NCBI RefSeq assembly: GCF_000333035.1
Contig: NZ_BANU01000032.1
Coordinates: 1-64,000, forward strand
Length of the DNA stretch: 64,000 nucleotides
Source of the DNA: Gordonia sihwensis NBRC 108236
GTDB lineage: Bacteria > Actinomycetota > Actinomycetes > Mycobacteriales > Mycobacteriaceae
Reading direction: 5' to 3'
Position 1 is the first letter of the stretch, and each line of letters begins with the position of its first letter. Shown one piece after another: positions 1 to 10,732 of this stretch. The position numbers and the translations under genes were made by a program. The notes beneath the pieces were generated by a model that worked only from the letters and a program-made list of their open reading frames with translations, had not been told where the DNA came from and searched no databases.

Positions 1-353
1 TTGGAGAACTCGCCGATGGTCTCGGTCATCCGGAGCCGTCGACCCGCCTCACGGGTCCCCAGCCGCAAACCCTGCGACAGGTACTGATGCGGATTCAGAT
101 AGCCCGCGGTGCGGTGAGTATTGCGGTCGGAGACCTCCACCAACAATCTGGACGAAACGCCGTCCCAGCGTCGCCGGATGCGTTCGGCGGTCTGTGTGTG
201 GGCCAGCAGTTCCGGTTCGGTCTCCGGTGACAGGGAGGTCTCGGCGAGCTTCACCGCCGCGGCATCGATCAACGCCAACAACTCCGCGGGCTGGTCCGGC
301 AGTGCACCGGTGGCAACGACAGTCGCGATCGAATCGGTGATCGGATCGGTCAT
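1..353 (-). CDS. DUF222 / 13E12-repeat family protein, N-terminal part (runs off window)
   Basis: The first 117 codons of a minus-strand gene whose 3' end lies outside the window. The ATG at 353 follows a strong GGGGAGGT ribosome site. The visible protein begins MTDPITDSIATVV and contains RTAGYLNPHQYLSQGLRLG and REAGRRLRM, which look like the DUF222 domain of the 13E12-repeat family. In that family DUF222 usually precedes a C-terminal HNH nuclease domain. These genes occur in many copies in Gordonia and Mycobacterium and their role is not settled. The HNH part, if present, is not visible here. The 272 bases between this gene and tatD hold no gene I can recognise. Confidence 0.75.
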   Translation of the reverse strand, partial: MTDPITDSIATVVATGALPDQPAELLALIDAAAVKLAETSLSPETEPELLAHTQTAERIRRRWDGVSSRLLVEVSDRNTHRTAGYLNPHQYLSQGLRLGTREAGRRLRMTETIGEFS

Positions 354-625
354 CGCTGCCACCTCCCCCGAGTGTTTCAGCTGGTCACACCATGTTTTCT
401 TGGATATCTGAACACTACCAATCGGGTATGACACAACTGATTTCATAGACAGACGCACGTGCGCCGGCTCAACTCTGTTACGCCGTGGGGCATCGGTGAC
501 AGGCTCGATGGTTTCGGTGGGAACCCTCGAACGGCGGCCTGGGCAGAGCGTCGACTGCGAAGTGCCCCAGTTTCCAGGCGGACCCGGATTTCCGCGACGG
601 ACACGATCTCGGGCAAGGTGGGTCT

Positions 626-1504
626 GTGACCGACTCGACGGGTGAACTCACCGCCAAGGAGATCAAGAAGCGTAAGCGACGCCTGCCGCCACCGGACCCG
701 GAAGCGCTGCCCGGGCTGGTCGACGCACACACGCACCTGGCGGCCTGTGGCGGGCGGACGGAGGCCGACGTCCGAGCCATCCTCGACCACGCCGAGTCGG
801 TCGGCGTGGAGCAGGTGGTCACCGTCGCCGACGACATGGTCGACGCCCGCTGGGCTGTCGCCGCCGCGCATTGGGACCGACGAGCGTTCGCGGCCGTCGG
901 ACTGCATCCCACTCATGCCGCCGATCTGGATGACGAGGCCCGAGCCGAGCTGGAACAGATGGTCGACGACCCCCGCGTGGTGGCCGTCGGTGAGACCGGT
1001 CTGGACTACTACTGGACGACCCGTTCGGACGACTGCGCGGACCCGACCACCCAACGCGACGCCTTCGCCTGGCACATCGATCTGGCCAAACGATCCGGCA
1101 AAGCGCTGATGATCCACAATCGCGACGCCGATCGCGACCTGCTGGACGTCCTCGCGGCCGAGGGGGCGCCGGAGACGGTGGTGATGCACTGCTTCTCCGG
1201 CGACCGTGCGATCGCCCGCGAATGTGTCGACCTCGGGTATGTGTTGAGCTTCTCCGGCACTGTGACGTTCAACAACTCCGGCGAGTTGCGTGAGGCCGCA
1301 CTTCTGACTCCCGACGAGCAGTTGCTGGTGGAGACCGACGCACCGTTCCTGACCCCGCATCCCTATCGTGGCCAGCCCAATCAGTCCTATTGCGTGCCCT
1401 ACACCGCTCGCGCGCTGGCCGCACTGCGCGGCGTCGACGATCACGAGTTGGCCCACACGCTTGGAGCAAATGCGCGCCGGATATACAAGTTTCCGTTGCG
1501 GTAA
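626..1504 (+). CDS. tatD: TatD family metal-dependent deoxyribonuclease
   Basis: 292 residues from a GTG start behind a purine-rich AAGGTGGG. TatD proteins are TIM-barrel metallo-hydrolases with 3'-5' exonuclease activity on DNA and RNA. The metal-binding DAHTHL is at residues 33-38, followed by VGETGLDYY (glutamate ligand), HNRDADRDLLDV, MHCFSGD and the C-terminal ETDAPFLTPHPYRG, in the family's normal order. The length is somewhat longer than average because of a basic N-terminal tail (KEIKKRKRRL). It lies directly upstream of rpfB, as in M. tuberculosis (Rv1008-Rv1009), which supports orthology. Confidence 0.93.
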   Translation: MTDSTGELTAKEIKKRKRRLPPPDPEALPGLVDAHTHLAACGGRTEADVRAILDHAESVGVEQVVTVADDMVDARWAVAAAHWDRRAFAAVGLHPTHAADLDDEARAELEQMVDDPRVVAVGETGLDYYWTTRSDDCADPTTQRDAFAWHIDLAKRSGKALMIHNRDADRDLLDVLAAEGAPETVVMHCFSGDRAIARECVDLGYVLSFSGTVTFNNSGELREAALLTPDEQLLVETDAPFLTPHPYRGQPNQSYCVPYTARALAALRGVDDHELAHTLGANARRIYKFPLR

Positions 1505-1532
1505 CCCACCCCGATTCGTTACCGTACCGTGA

Positions 1533-2693
<1,161 letters not shown>

Positions 2694-2757
2694 TCCTCGC
2701 CCGCGGTGCAGCCGTCCGCTGCGGCACCTCCCGACGATCATCAGTCACAATGTTCAG

Positions 2758-3654
2758 GTGAACATCGTCCCTGATTCGCCTCGTCTGCTCGGTCCCGCCG
2801 AGATCCGCGCACTCGCCGCAGAGCTCGATGTGCGCCCGACCAAGACGCTGGGGCAGAACTTCGTCCACGACGCCAACACCGTTCGCAGGATCGTGTCGGT
2901 GTCCGGCGTCGGTGCCGACGACGTGGTTCTGGAAGTGGGACCGGGACTCGGATCGCTGACCCTCGCGCTGCTCGCCGAGGCCGGCCGCGTGGTGGCGGTG
3001 GAGATCGACCGCACGCTCGCCGCGCGACTGCCACGGACGATCGCCGAGTTCGCGCCCGCACAGGCGGCGAACTTCGACGTCGTCACCGCGGACGCCCTCA
3101 CCGTCACCCCCGCCGACCTCCCGTACGCGCCGACCGCGCTGGTCGCGAACCTGCCGTACAACGTCGCGGTTCCGGTGCTGTTGCACCTCATGGCGCAGTT
3201 CCCGACCATCCGCACCGCGCTCGTGATGGTGCAGGCCGAAGTTGCCGACCGTCTCGCCGCCGCTCCGGGCGGCCGGATCTACGGGGTGCCGAGCGTGAAG
3301 GCCCGCTTCTTCGGCGACGTGGCCCGAGCCGGTTCCGTCGGCAAACACGTCTTCTGGCCCGAACCCAAGATCGAGTCGGGCCTGGTCCGCATCGACCGCC
3401 GCGACGTCTACGGGACCGACCCGGAGCTGCGGGCGCAGACATTCGCCGCGATCGACGCCGCATTCGCTCAGCGCCGCAAAACCCTGCGGTCGGCGCTCTC
3501 GTCGTGGGCGGGCAGCGCCCCGCGGGCCGAAGAACTCCTCCGAGCGGCGGGAATCGACCCCGGGCTCCGCGGGGAACGGTGCGACGTCGATGACTTCGTC
3601 CGGCTCGCGCGCGCCGGCCACGCAGCCGGGATCGAGACCGGAGCCGCCCGATGA
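2758..3654 (+). CDS. rsmA: 16S rRNA (adenine1518-N6/adenine1519-N6)-dimethyltransferase
   Basis: 298 residues (also called KsgA). It dimethylates two adjacent adenines in the 3' terminal hairpin of 16S rRNA late in 30S assembly, using S-adenosylmethionine. The N-terminal LGQNFVHD, the SAM-binding [15 protein letters not shown] and the catalytic [14 protein letters not shown] (NLPY form of the N6-adenine methyltransferase motif) are all present. The GTG at 2758 is chosen because the nearby ATG at 2750 runs into a stop after three codons. The stop overlaps the ispE start (ATGATG), so the two are translationally coupled, as in mycobacteria. Confidence 0.95.
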   Translation: MNIVPDSPRLLGPAEIRALAAELDVRPTKTLGQNFVHDANTVRRIVSVSGVGADDVVLEVGPGLGSLTLALLAEAGRVVAVEIDRTLAARLPRTIAEFAPAQAANFDVVTADALTVTPADLPYAPTALVANLPYNVAVPVLLHLMAQFPTIRTALVMVQAEVADRLAAAPGGRIYGVPSVKARFFGDVARAGSVGKHVFWPEPKIESGLVRIDRRDVYGTDPELRAQTFAAIDAAFAQRRKTLRSALSSWAGSAPRAEELLRAAGIDPGLRGERCDVDDFVRLARAGHAAGIETGAAR

Positions 3655-4574
3655 TGGGTGGCGCGACCGCCCGGGTCCCGGCGAAGATCAATCTGCACCT
3701 GGGCGTCGGGCCGCTCCGCGACGACGGATACCACGAACTGTCGACGCTGTACTGTGCGCTGTCGCTCTACGACGAGGTCACCGTGCGCGGCGACGACGCG
3801 CTGTCGGTGACCGTCCGCGGCGAGAACCGCCGACAGGTGCCGTCGGATGCGACGAACCTCGCCGCGCGGGCCGTGGTCGCGTTGGCGCGGCATGCCGGGA
3901 TGGACCCGCACGTGGCGATCACCATCGACAAGACGATTCCGGTGGCCGGGGGCATGGCCGGCGGCTCGGCCGACGCCGCCGGGGCGCTCGTCGCTGCGGC
4001 CCGGCTCTGGCGGCTCGACATCGCCCGCGACGAACTCCTCGCCATCGCCGCGGAACTGGGCTCGGACGTCCCGTTCTCCGTGGTCGGCGGCGCAGCGCTC
4101 GGCACCGGCCGGGGAGAGCAACTGCTGCCGGTGCTGCACCGCGGCGCGTTGCACTGGGTGCTCGCGGTGTCGGGCAGCGGGCTGTCCACTCCGGACGTGT
4201 ACCGGGAGATCGACCGGCTCCGGGCCCGCGACGGCGATGACCAGCCCGCCGCCGCGGGCGTCGCCCGTCCGGACGAGCTGATGCAGGCGCTCGCATCGGG
4301 CGATGTGCGCGCCGTGGCCCCTTTGCTCCACAATGATCTGCAGCCGGCCGCGCTGTCGCTGCAGCCGATGCTGCGGCGCACCCTGCGGGCGGGCCGCGAG
4401 GCCGGAGCGCTCGCCGGGATCGTCTCCGGGTCCGGGCCCACCTGCGCGTTCCTGTGCGCCGACGAAGACGCCGCCGTCCGGGTGGCCGCCGAACTGTCCG
4501 GGTCCGGTGTGGCCAAGGCCGTGCGGACCGCGTCCGGGCCGGTGGCGGGCGCCCGCCTCATCGCGGTCAACTGA
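3651..4574 (+). CDS. ispE: 4-diphosphocytidyl-2-C-methyl-D-erythritol kinase
   Basis: 307 residues, GHMP kinase family. It phosphorylates CDP-methylerythritol in the non-mevalonate isoprenoid pathway. The N-terminal [12 protein letters not shown] and [10 protein letters not shown] and the GHMP glycine-rich ATP loop [19 protein letters not shown] are intact, as is [13 protein letters not shown] near the C-terminus. The start overlaps the rsmA stop; a second ATG three bases on is equally possible. A 16-base tandem repeat begins at the stop codon and fills much of the gap to the ABC-F gene. Confidence 0.95.
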   Translation: MMGGATARVPAKINLHLGVGPLRDDGYHELSTLYCALSLYDEVTVRGDDALSVTVRGENRRQVPSDATNLAARAVVALARHAGMDPHVAITIDKTIPVAGGMAGGSADAAGALVAAARLWRLDIARDELLAIAAELGSDVPFSVVGGAALGTGRGEQLLPVLHRGALHWVLAVSGSGLSTPDVYREIDRLRARDGDDQPAAAGVARPDELMQALASGDVRAVAPLLHNDLQPAALSLQPMLRRTLRAGREAGALAGIVSGSGPTCAFLCADEDAAVRVAAELSGSGVAKAVRTASGPVAGARLIAVN

Positions 4575-4639
4575 CCTCGCCGACCACTGACCTCGCCGAC
4601 GACTGACCTCGCCGACGACTGACCTCGCTGGACGACTGA
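4571..4639 (+). repeat. Short tandem repeat starting at the ispE stop codon
   Basis: About four head-to-tail copies of a 16-base unit CTGACCTCGCCGACGA; the fourth is 17 bases and degenerate. Each copy carries a TGA. The block starts with the ispE stop and ends just before the ABC-F ribosome site. It probably arose by slippage duplication of the gene end. Confidence 0.85.
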
Positions 4640-4656
4640 CTGAACGGAAAGCACGA

Positions 4657-6474
4657 ATGCCCCTGCGTACCAATACGTCGCTGATCAACGCCGAACGCAT
4701 CAGCAAGAGCTTCGGCATCAAGCCGCTTCTGGACGAGGTCAGTGTCGGCGTGCACGAGAGTGAGCGCATCGGCGTCGTCGGGCTCAACGGCGGCGGTAAG
4801 ACGACCCTGCTCGAGATCCTGGCGGGCATCACCGAACCCGATTCCGGGCGCCTCTCGCGGGCGGGTGGCATCCACATCGCGACGGTCACTCAGGGCGGCG
4901 ACCTCGATCCCGGCATCACCGTCGCCGACGCGGTGGTCGGCGCCGACGCACCCGAACACGAGTGGGCCGGCGACGCCCGGATCCGCGGTATCCTCGCGGG
5001 TATCGGGGTCGACGCGATCCTCGACCGCAAGGTGGGCGAACTCTCCGGAGGGCAACGTCGTCGGACGGCCCTCGCGGCCGCGCTGGTGACCGACTCCGAC
5101 CTGCTGATCCTCGACGAACCGACCAACCATCTCGACATCGAGGGCGTTCACTGGCTCGCCGAACATCTGGTGAACCGGCGCAGCGCGCTCATCGTCGTCA
5201 CTCACGACCGCTGGTTCCTGGACACCGTCGCCACCCGCACGTGGGAGGTCCACTCCGGGCGCGTAGACGAATACGAGGGCGGCTACAACGACTGGATCTT
5301 CGCGCGCGCCGAACGCGCCAGGCAGGCCGATGCCGCCGAGGAGCGCCGGCGCAACCTCGCGCGCAAGGAACTGGCGTGGCTGCGGCGCGGTGCGCCCGCG
5401 CGCACGTCCAAGCCGCGTTACCGGGTGGAGGCGGCCGAGAAGCTGATCGCGAACGTGCCCCCGCCGCGCGACACCGTCGAACTCTCCGCATTCGCCAAGC
5501 GCCGCCTCGGCCGCGTGGTCATCGAACTCGAGAACGCGCGGCTCACCGCACCGTCGTCGGACGGCGCCGAGGGTCGAGTGCTGCTCGAGGACACCACCTG
5601 GCGGCTGGCGCCGGGGGAGCGGGTCGGCCTCGTCGGGGTCAACGGTTCCGGCAAGACCACGCTCCTGCGGGCGCTCGCCGGCGAGGTGCCGGTGTCGCCG
5701 GGCCGCCGCATCGAGGGCAAGACCGTCTCGATCGGCTGGCTGCGTCAGGAACTCGACGACCTCGATCCCACCCTGCGCGTGCTCGACGCCGTCGAAGAGG
5801 TTGCCGGTCATGTGACGCTCGGCGACAAGGAGTTGTCGGCGAGTCAGCTCGCGGAACGGCTCGGGTTCTCCCCGGCGCGACAGCGCACGCCGGTCGGAGA
5901 CCTGTCCGGCGGCGAACGTCGCCGCCTGCAGTTCACGCGTGTGCTGATGGCCGAACCCAATGTGCTGCTGCTCGACGAGCCGACCAACGACCTCGATATC
6001 GACACGCTCCAGCAGGTGGAGGATCTGCTCGACTCCTGGGCCGGAACGCTGGTCGTGATCAGCCACGACCGGTATCTGATCGAACGGGTCTGCGACAGCA
6101 CCTGGGCGCTGTTCGGCGACGGCGCGCTGACGAACCTGCCGCGCGGAATCGACCAGTACCTGGAACGACGGGCGGCCGAGACCGATGCGGCTCCGGCCCG
6201 CCGATCCGCTCCGGCCGCCGAGCCGAAGCCCGCGTCCGGTGACGGCGGACTCTCGGCCGCCGAACACCAGGCGGCGCGCAAGGCACTCGGCCGCGCGGAG
6301 CGTCAGATGGAGAAGCTCAGTGCGCAGGAGGAGAAGCTCCACGCCGAGATGGTCGACGCCGCCGTCGATCCCGACCGGCTCGCCGATCTGGACGCCAGAC
6401 TCCGGGAAGTGGTGGCGGCCAAGGAGATCGCCGAGACCGAGTGGATGGAGGCGGCCGAACTGCTCGATTCGTGA
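4657..6474 (+). CDS. ABC-F family ATPase (ribosome-associated type)
   Basis: 605 residues with two ABC domains and no membrane segment, the pattern of ABC-F proteins that act on ribosomes in translation or antibiotic protection. Domain 1 has Walker A GLNGGGKTT (residues 42-50), signature LSGGQRRR and Walker B LLILDEPTNHLD. An arginine-rich linker (RARQADAAEERRRNLARK) follows. Domain 2 has GVNGSGKTT, LSGGERRRL and LLLLDEPTNDLD. The last 65 residues are charged and helical (RKALGRAERQMEKLSAQEEKL), like the C-terminal coiled coil of Uup-type members. It lies 82 bases downstream of ispE on the same strand. The exact subfamily cannot be fixed by eye. Confidence 0.9.
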   Translation: MPLRTNTSLINAERISKSFGIKPLLDEVSVGVHESERIGVVGLNGGGKTTLLEILAGITEPDSGRLSRAGGIHIATVTQGGDLDPGITVADAVVGADAPEHEWAGDARIRGILAGIGVDAILDRKVGELSGGQRRRTALAAALVTDSDLLILDEPTNHLDIEGVHWLAEHLVNRRSALIVVTHDRWFLDTVATRTWEVHSGRVDEYEGGYNDWIFARAERARQADAAEERRRNLARKELAWLRRGAPARTSKPRYRVEAAEKLIANVPPPRDTVELSAFAKRRLGRVVIELENARLTAPSSDGAEGRVLLEDTTWRLAPGERVGLVGVNGSGKTTLLRALAGEVPVSPGRRIEGKTVSIGWLRQELDDLDPTLRVLDAVEEVAGHVTLGDKELSASQLAERLGFSPARQRTPVGDLSGGERRRLQFTRVLMAEPNVLLLDEPTNDLDIDTLQQVEDLLDSWAGTLVVISHDRYLIERVCDSTWALFGDGALTNLPRGIDQYLERRAAETDAAPARRSAPAAEPKPASGDGGLSAAEHQAARKALGRAERQMEKLSAQEEKLHAEMVDAAVDPDRLADLDARLREVVAAKEIAETEWMEAAELLDS

Positions 6475-6634
6475 CCGCGGCGCGCGTGCGCGTCCGCCGG
6501 CCCGACACGTGACGCGACCGCATCGCGTGACGGTGTCGGCCGGGGAGCCTGCGAGGGTCACAGCCAGTTGTTACGTTGTTCCAACCAAGTGTCGCCGACC
6601 TGGCGATCAGGCATGACTCCTGAGAGGTTCACGT

Positions 6635-7303
6635 ATGACGACTCCGCCTAACGATCCGTTCAACCAGCCCGAGGGCGAGCAGCCCGATCACGGTCAGTCC
6701 CAGCCCGGTCAACCGCAGCCCGGCCAGTCCCAGCCCGGTCAGCCCGACTACGGTCAATCCCAACCCGGCCAATCCCAGGCCGGTCAATCCCAGCCCGGCC
6801 AGACGCCGTACGGTCAGCCCCAGTACGGGCAGACGTACGGCCAGCAGCCCGGAGGCTACGGCCAGCCGTCCGATTACACGCAGCAGTTCGGCGCCTACAA
6901 CCAGCCGACCTACCCGGTCGATCCCGGCGCCGCTCACCAGCCGCCGCCGGAGGAGTCCGGCTCCTTCCTGTCGGCGCTCTTCGACTTCCAGTTCAGCAAG
7001 ATGGTCGCCACCCGGGTGATCCCGGTGCTGTACATGATCGTCACGATCGTGTTCACCATCATCGCCGCGATCGCACTGATCGGCGGCGTGATCTCCGGCT
7101 TCGCCGAGATGGGCGACAACGTCGGCGCGGGCCTGTTGACGGTGATCGTGGCACTGATCATCGTGCCGCTGGTGTACCTCATCTATCTGATCCTCGCGCG
7201 CGTGATCTTCGAGCTGTACATCGCGATCTTCAAGATCAGCCAGAACACCGCTCGTATCGCCGAGAACACCGGCCGCGTCGCGGAGAACACCTCCCGCAGC
7301 TGA
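6635..7303 (+). CDS. DUF4282 membrane protein with Q/P/G-rich repeat N-terminus
   Basis: 222 residues. Residues about 1-105 are low-complexity, built from repeated QPGQSQ, YGQ and QPG units. Residues 115-205 hold two hydrophobic segments (VIPVLYMIVTIVFTIIAAIA and LLTVIVALIIVPLVYLIYLI), typical of DUF4282, followed by a polar tail with repeated AENT units. The function is unknown; the family is often found in actinobacterial envelope contexts. A GAGAGG ribosome site precedes the ATG, and a strong hairpin terminator follows the gene, so it is probably a single transcription unit. Confidence 0.82.
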   Translation: MTTPPNDPFNQPEGEQPDHGQSQPGQPQPGQSQPGQPDYGQSQPGQSQAGQSQPGQTPYGQPQYGQTYGQQPGGYGQPSDYTQQFGAYNQPTYPVDPGAAHQPPPEESGSFLSALFDFQFSKMVATRVIPVLYMIVTIVFTIIAAIALIGGVISGFAEMGDNVGAGLLTVIVALIIVPLVYLIYLILARVIFELYIAIFKISQNTARIAENTGRVAENTSRS

Positions 7304-7312
7304 TCGGATACT

Positions 7313-7352
7313 CGGGCGGGTCGAGCGGTCGCTCGACCCGCCCGTTCTCTTC
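7313..7352 (+). terminator. Rho-independent terminator after the DUF4282 gene
   Basis: Perfect 15-base arms CGGGCGGGTCGAGCG and CGCTCGACCCGCCCG with a 2-base spacer, followed by a T-rich run TTCTCTTCT. It sits 10 bases after the DUF4282 stop codon. Confidence 0.88.
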
Positions 7353-7383
7353 TGCGGTACGGACGCTGCGCTACCGTGACTGA

Positions 7384-8382
7384 ATGTCCTACATCCGCAC
7401 CCAGGTGCGCGGCGGCGTCGGCGAGATCGTCCTCGACCGCCCCCGCGCGCTCAATGCCCTGGATCTGTCGATGATCACCGAGATGCACTCCGTGCTGGAG
7501 GAATGGGGCGACGACGACGCGATCGAGACCGTGCTGGTCACCTCCTCGAGTGATCGCGCCTTCTGCGCCGGCGGCGACATCCGCGTGGTGCGCGACCACG
7601 TGCTCGCCGGTGAGAGCGACGAGGTGGTCCGGTACTTCGCCGCCGAGTACCGGCTGAACCAGCTCGTCGCGGAGTACCCGAAGCCGTACGTCGCCCTCGT
7701 CGACGGTGCGGCCATGGGTGGTGGACTGGGCATCAGCGTGCACGGCGAGGTCCGGGTGGTCACCGAGAAGGCGTTGATCGCGATGCCGGAGACCGCGATC
7801 GGGTTCTTCCCCGATGTGGGGTCCACGTATTTCCTTCCGCGTCTGCCGCAGGGCGTCGGGATGTGGCTCGGGCTGACAGGCGCACGCCTGCGCGGCGCCG
7901 ATGCCGTCGCCATCGGACTCGCGACTCATTTCGTGCCGTCGGAGCGGATCGACGATGTGGCGAACGCCGTCCGCCGCGGAGACCCGCTGCGGGACGCACT
8001 CGCCGACCATCGTGGGCCGGTCACCAGCGATCTCCCGCTGCGCAAGATCGCCGAGTACTTCGACGACGACAACGTCGTCGGCATCGTGGGCGGCCTGCGC
8101 GGTGCGGTCGGTGACGCGTGGGCCGAGGAGATGCTCGATCTGCTGGCGTCGGCGTCACCGACCAGCCTGTGGGTGACGGCCGGGCTGATCACCGCGGGGG
8201 CGACCTCATCGCTCGCCGAGTGTCTCGACCGTGAACTGGCCGCGGCCGGCCGCATCACCCGGCATCCCGACTTCGTCGAGGGCGTCCGCGCGGTCCTCGT
8301 CGACAAGGACCGGAATCCGGCGTTCTCGCCCGCGACCGTCGAAGAGGTGGATGCCGCGACCGTCGCCGCGATCATCGCCTAG
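7384..8382 (+). CDS. Enoyl-CoA hydratase/isomerase family protein, 3-hydroxyisobutyryl-CoA hydrolase-like
   Basis: 332 residues, crotonase fold. The length and the C-terminal part (cap-like region after residue 200, ending in VEGVRAVLVDKDRNPAFSPATVEEV) match the 3-hydroxyisobutyryl-CoA hydrolase branch, which removes CoA in valine breakdown, rather than the roughly 260-residue plain hydratases. Oxyanion-hole segments SSSDRAFCAGGDIR and DGAAMGGGLGIS, the glutamate-bearing MPETAIGFFPDVGSTYFL and the KDRNPAFSP end are present. It converges with the lipoprotein gene 17 bases away. Confidence 0.88.
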   Translation: MSYIRTQVRGGVGEIVLDRPRALNALDLSMITEMHSVLEEWGDDDAIETVLVTSSSDRAFCAGGDIRVVRDHVLAGESDEVVRYFAAEYRLNQLVAEYPKPYVALVDGAAMGGGLGISVHGEVRVVTEKALIAMPETAIGFFPDVGSTYFLPRLPQGVGMWLGLTGARLRGADAVAIGLATHFVPSERIDDVANAVRRGDPLRDALADHRGPVTSDLPLRKIAEYFDDDNVVGIVGGLRGAVGDAWAEEMLDLLASASPTSLWVTAGLITAGATSSLAECLDRELAAAGRITRHPDFVEGVRAVLVDKDRNPAFSPATVEEVDAATVAAIIA

Positions 8383-8399
8383 CGCGACTGCGTCCGGAC

Positions 8400-9059
8400 C
8401 TACTTCTCCACGGTGAACAGACCCGACAGCGCCGCCGACTCGGGTGGGGCCGCCGGGACCGTCGGATCGTCGTAGGAGACGTCGTCGTCGGGATCGAAGG
8501 GATTCGCCCGCGCAGCGAGCGCGTCGGGGCAGTCGAATCGACCTGCAGCCCTCGTCTCGGTCACGGTTGCGAGCCGCAGCGTGCACGTGGCGGATGTGAA
8601 GTACGTGCCGTCGAGCGAGACGCCGACGGTCGCGGTGATAGGCGCCCCGGGCTCCCGGGCCGACGCACCGGCCGGCCAGGGGAGGATCCCACCCGCGAGA
8701 TCGACCGCCAGGAACTCCAGTTGCCCGCCCTCGCCGCGGTCTCCGGTGAAGGTGAACAGCAGCGTGTCCGGCGGCACCGCGGGGTCGGTGCGGCCGGACT
8801 TGGCGAAGGCGACGCAGCGCTGCGAGCCGGGACGCTTCACCGAGACCGTCATCGTGCCGCGCGAATAGTTCAGCCCGTAACCGCTCCGGACGATCCGGCC
8901 GGCCGCGGGTGTCGCCGAGCAGTCACCGTCGGCGAGCGTCTTGGTCGACCCGTTGTGCGGAGGCGGTGGGACCGATTCGTCGACGGTCGTCGCGTCGGTG
9001 CCGCAGGCGGTCAGGCCCAGGAGCATCAGGGGCACCGCGGCGCGGCGCAGCGGGACCAT
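8400..9059 (-). CDS. Putative secreted lipoprotein
   Basis: 219 residues with a lipoprotein signal: MVPLRRAAVPLMLLGLTAC with the lipobox LTAC and cysteine at residue 19. The mature part has no family I recognise. It carries scattered cysteines (GDCSATP, SQRCVAF, SATCTLRL, RFDCPD), which may form disulfides, and an acidic C-terminus. Its ATG overlaps the prfC stop by one base, so the two genes are probably cotranscribed with coupled translation. Nothing suggests a functional link to release factor 3. Confidence 0.75.
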   Translation of the reverse strand: MVPLRRAAVPLMLLGLTACGTDATTVDESVPPPPHNGSTKTLADGDCSATPAAGRIVRSGYGLNYSRGTMTVSVKRPGSQRCVAFAKSGRTDPAVPPDTLLFTFTGDRGEGGQLEFLAVDLAGGILPWPAGASAREPGAPITATVGVSLDGTYFTSATCTLRLATVTETRAAGRFDCPDALAARANPFDPDDDVSYDDPTVPAAPPESAALSGLFTVEK

Positions 9060-10669
9060 CAGTCGGCCGCGGCGACCAGCGGCTCCAGCAGCAGATCGGG
9101 GTGTTCCTTCTCGATGTACTGCAGGCGCCACTTGTCGGAGAACAGGGCGAGGATCGCGCCGTCGCTGCGGGTGAAGACCTCGACGCCGCGCTGACGGTTG
9201 AGCTCGGGTGCGCTCTCCTCGTCGGTGCGGCGGGCGAGGCTGTATCCGAGCGGTTCGATGATGGTGTCGACGTTGAACTCCGCCTTGATTCGCGCGGTGA
9301 CGACCTCGAACTGCATCGGGCCGACGGCGGCCAGGACCGGCGAGGCGTCGCCGCGGACGTCGTTGCGCAGCACCTGGACCACGCCTTCGGCGTCCATCTG
9401 GTCGACGGCCTTGCGGAACTGCTTGTACTTGTCGGCGGTGGTGACGCGCAGCGACGAGAAGTGTTCGGGAGCGAACGAGGGGATCGGCGGGTACTGGATC
9501 CGGGGGTCGATGTACAGCGTGTCGCCGGGGGCCAGTGCCATCGCGTTCACCAGGCCGACCACGTCGCCCGGGAACGCGGTGTCGACGGTGGAGCGGTCGC
9601 GCCCGAACACCGCCTGCGCGTACTTCGTCGCGAACGGTTTGCCGGTCTGCGCGTGCGTGACGACCATGCCGCGCTCGAACTCGCCGGACACGATCCGCAT
9701 GTAGGCGAGGCGGTCGCGGTGACTGGTGTCCATGCCGGCCTGGACCTTGAAGACGACGGCGCTGAACGGGTCGGTCACGGCGCGCTCGACGCCGTCGATC
9801 GACTCGCGCCCGCGCGGCGGCGGCGCGAACTCGACGAGGGCGTCGAGCAGCTGCCGCACGCCGAAGTTCAGCATGGCCGAGGTGAAGATCATCGGCGACG
9901 TCTGGCCCGCCAGGAACATCTCCTGGTCGTGGTCCTGGCCCAGCTCGGCGAGGAGTTCGCTCTCCTCCCGGGCGGCCACCCACGCGTCGCCCTCGCGCTC
10001 GGCCGCCTGGTCGGCGGTGAGGAGTTCCTCCGGCGCGATCTTCGCTCCGCCCGCCGTGCGCTCGAAGTGGATGTAGTCGCCGGTGCGGCGGTCGAGCAGA
10101 CCGCGGTAGTCGCCGGCGATGCCGACCGGAACGTACAGCGGGGTCGGGATCAGGCCGATGCGCTCGCTGATCTCGTCGATCAGCTCCAGCGGGGTTCGGC
10201 CGGGGCGGTCCCACTTGTTCACGACGGTGATGACCGGGATTCCGCGGTGGCGGCAGACCTGGAACAGCTTCAGCGTCTGCGGCTCCAGTCCCTTCGCCGC
10301 GTCGATCAGCATGACGGCCGCGTCCACCGCCGTCAGCACCCGGTAGGTGTCCTCGGAGAAATCGGAGTGACCGGGTGTGTCGACGAGATTGATGACGTTC
10401 GGTGCATCGGCGGCGTCGGCGTCGCCCGGCGAATAGCTGAACTGGAGTGCGGTGGAGCTCACGGAGATTCCGCGTGCCTTCTCCATCTCCATCCAGTCCG
10501 AGACGGTGGATCGGCGGCCGCCCTTGCCGTGCACCGCGCCTGCCTCGCTGATCATCCGGGCGTGCAGCGCCAGAGCCTCGGTCATCGTCGACTTGCCCGC
10601 GTCGGGATGGGAGATGATGGCGAAGGTTCGACGGCGCTTCACCTCGCGTGCGATGACCTCAGAACTCAC
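9059..10669 (-). CDS. prfC: Peptide chain release factor 3
   Basis: 536 residues. This translational GTPase recycles RF1 and RF2 from the ribosome after peptide release. The G1 loop ISHPDAGKST is at residues 19-28, with DTPGHSDFSEDT (G3) and VVNKWDR (G4). The N-terminal REVKRRRTFAIISHPDAGKS is diagnostic of RF3 against EF-G and LepA, as is the VLRNDVRGDASPVLAAVGPM stretch in the C-terminal domain. The length matches the family. The downstream lipoprotein gene is coupled to it. Confidence 0.95.
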   Translation of the reverse strand: MSSEVIAREVKRRRTFAIISHPDAGKSTMTEALALHARMISEAGAVHGKGGRRSTVSDWMEMEKARGISVSSTALQFSYSPGDADAADAPNVINLVDTPGHSDFSEDTYRVLTAVDAAVMLIDAAKGLEPQTLKLFQVCRHRGIPVITVVNKWDRPGRTPLELIDEISERIGLIPTPLYVPVGIAGDYRGLLDRRTGDYIHFERTAGGAKIAPEELLTADQAAEREGDAWVAAREESELLAELGQDHDQEMFLAGQTSPMIFTSAMLNFGVRQLLDALVEFAPPPRGRESIDGVERAVTDPFSAVVFKVQAGMDTSHRDRLAYMRIVSGEFERGMVVTHAQTGKPFATKYAQAVFGRDRSTVDTAFPGDVVGLVNAMALAPGDTLYIDPRIQYPPIPSFAPEHFSSLRVTTADKYKQFRKAVDQMDAEGVVQVLRNDVRGDASPVLAAVGPMQFEVVTARIKAEFNVDTIIEPLGYSLARRTDEESAPELNRQRGVEVFTRSDGAILALFSDKWRLQYIEKEHPDLLLEPLVAAAD

Positions 10670-10732
10670 TCGATTACGCTATCTGTCTGCCGACGTCAGA
10701 CGCAAAATCTCCGAGTGAGCGAAGGAATCCCC

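Noticed and set aside
8909-10714. A long upstream extension of the TSUP permease frame.
   Set aside because: It is antisense to prfC and the lipoprotein; the membrane protein has its own start at 10733 with a ribosome site.
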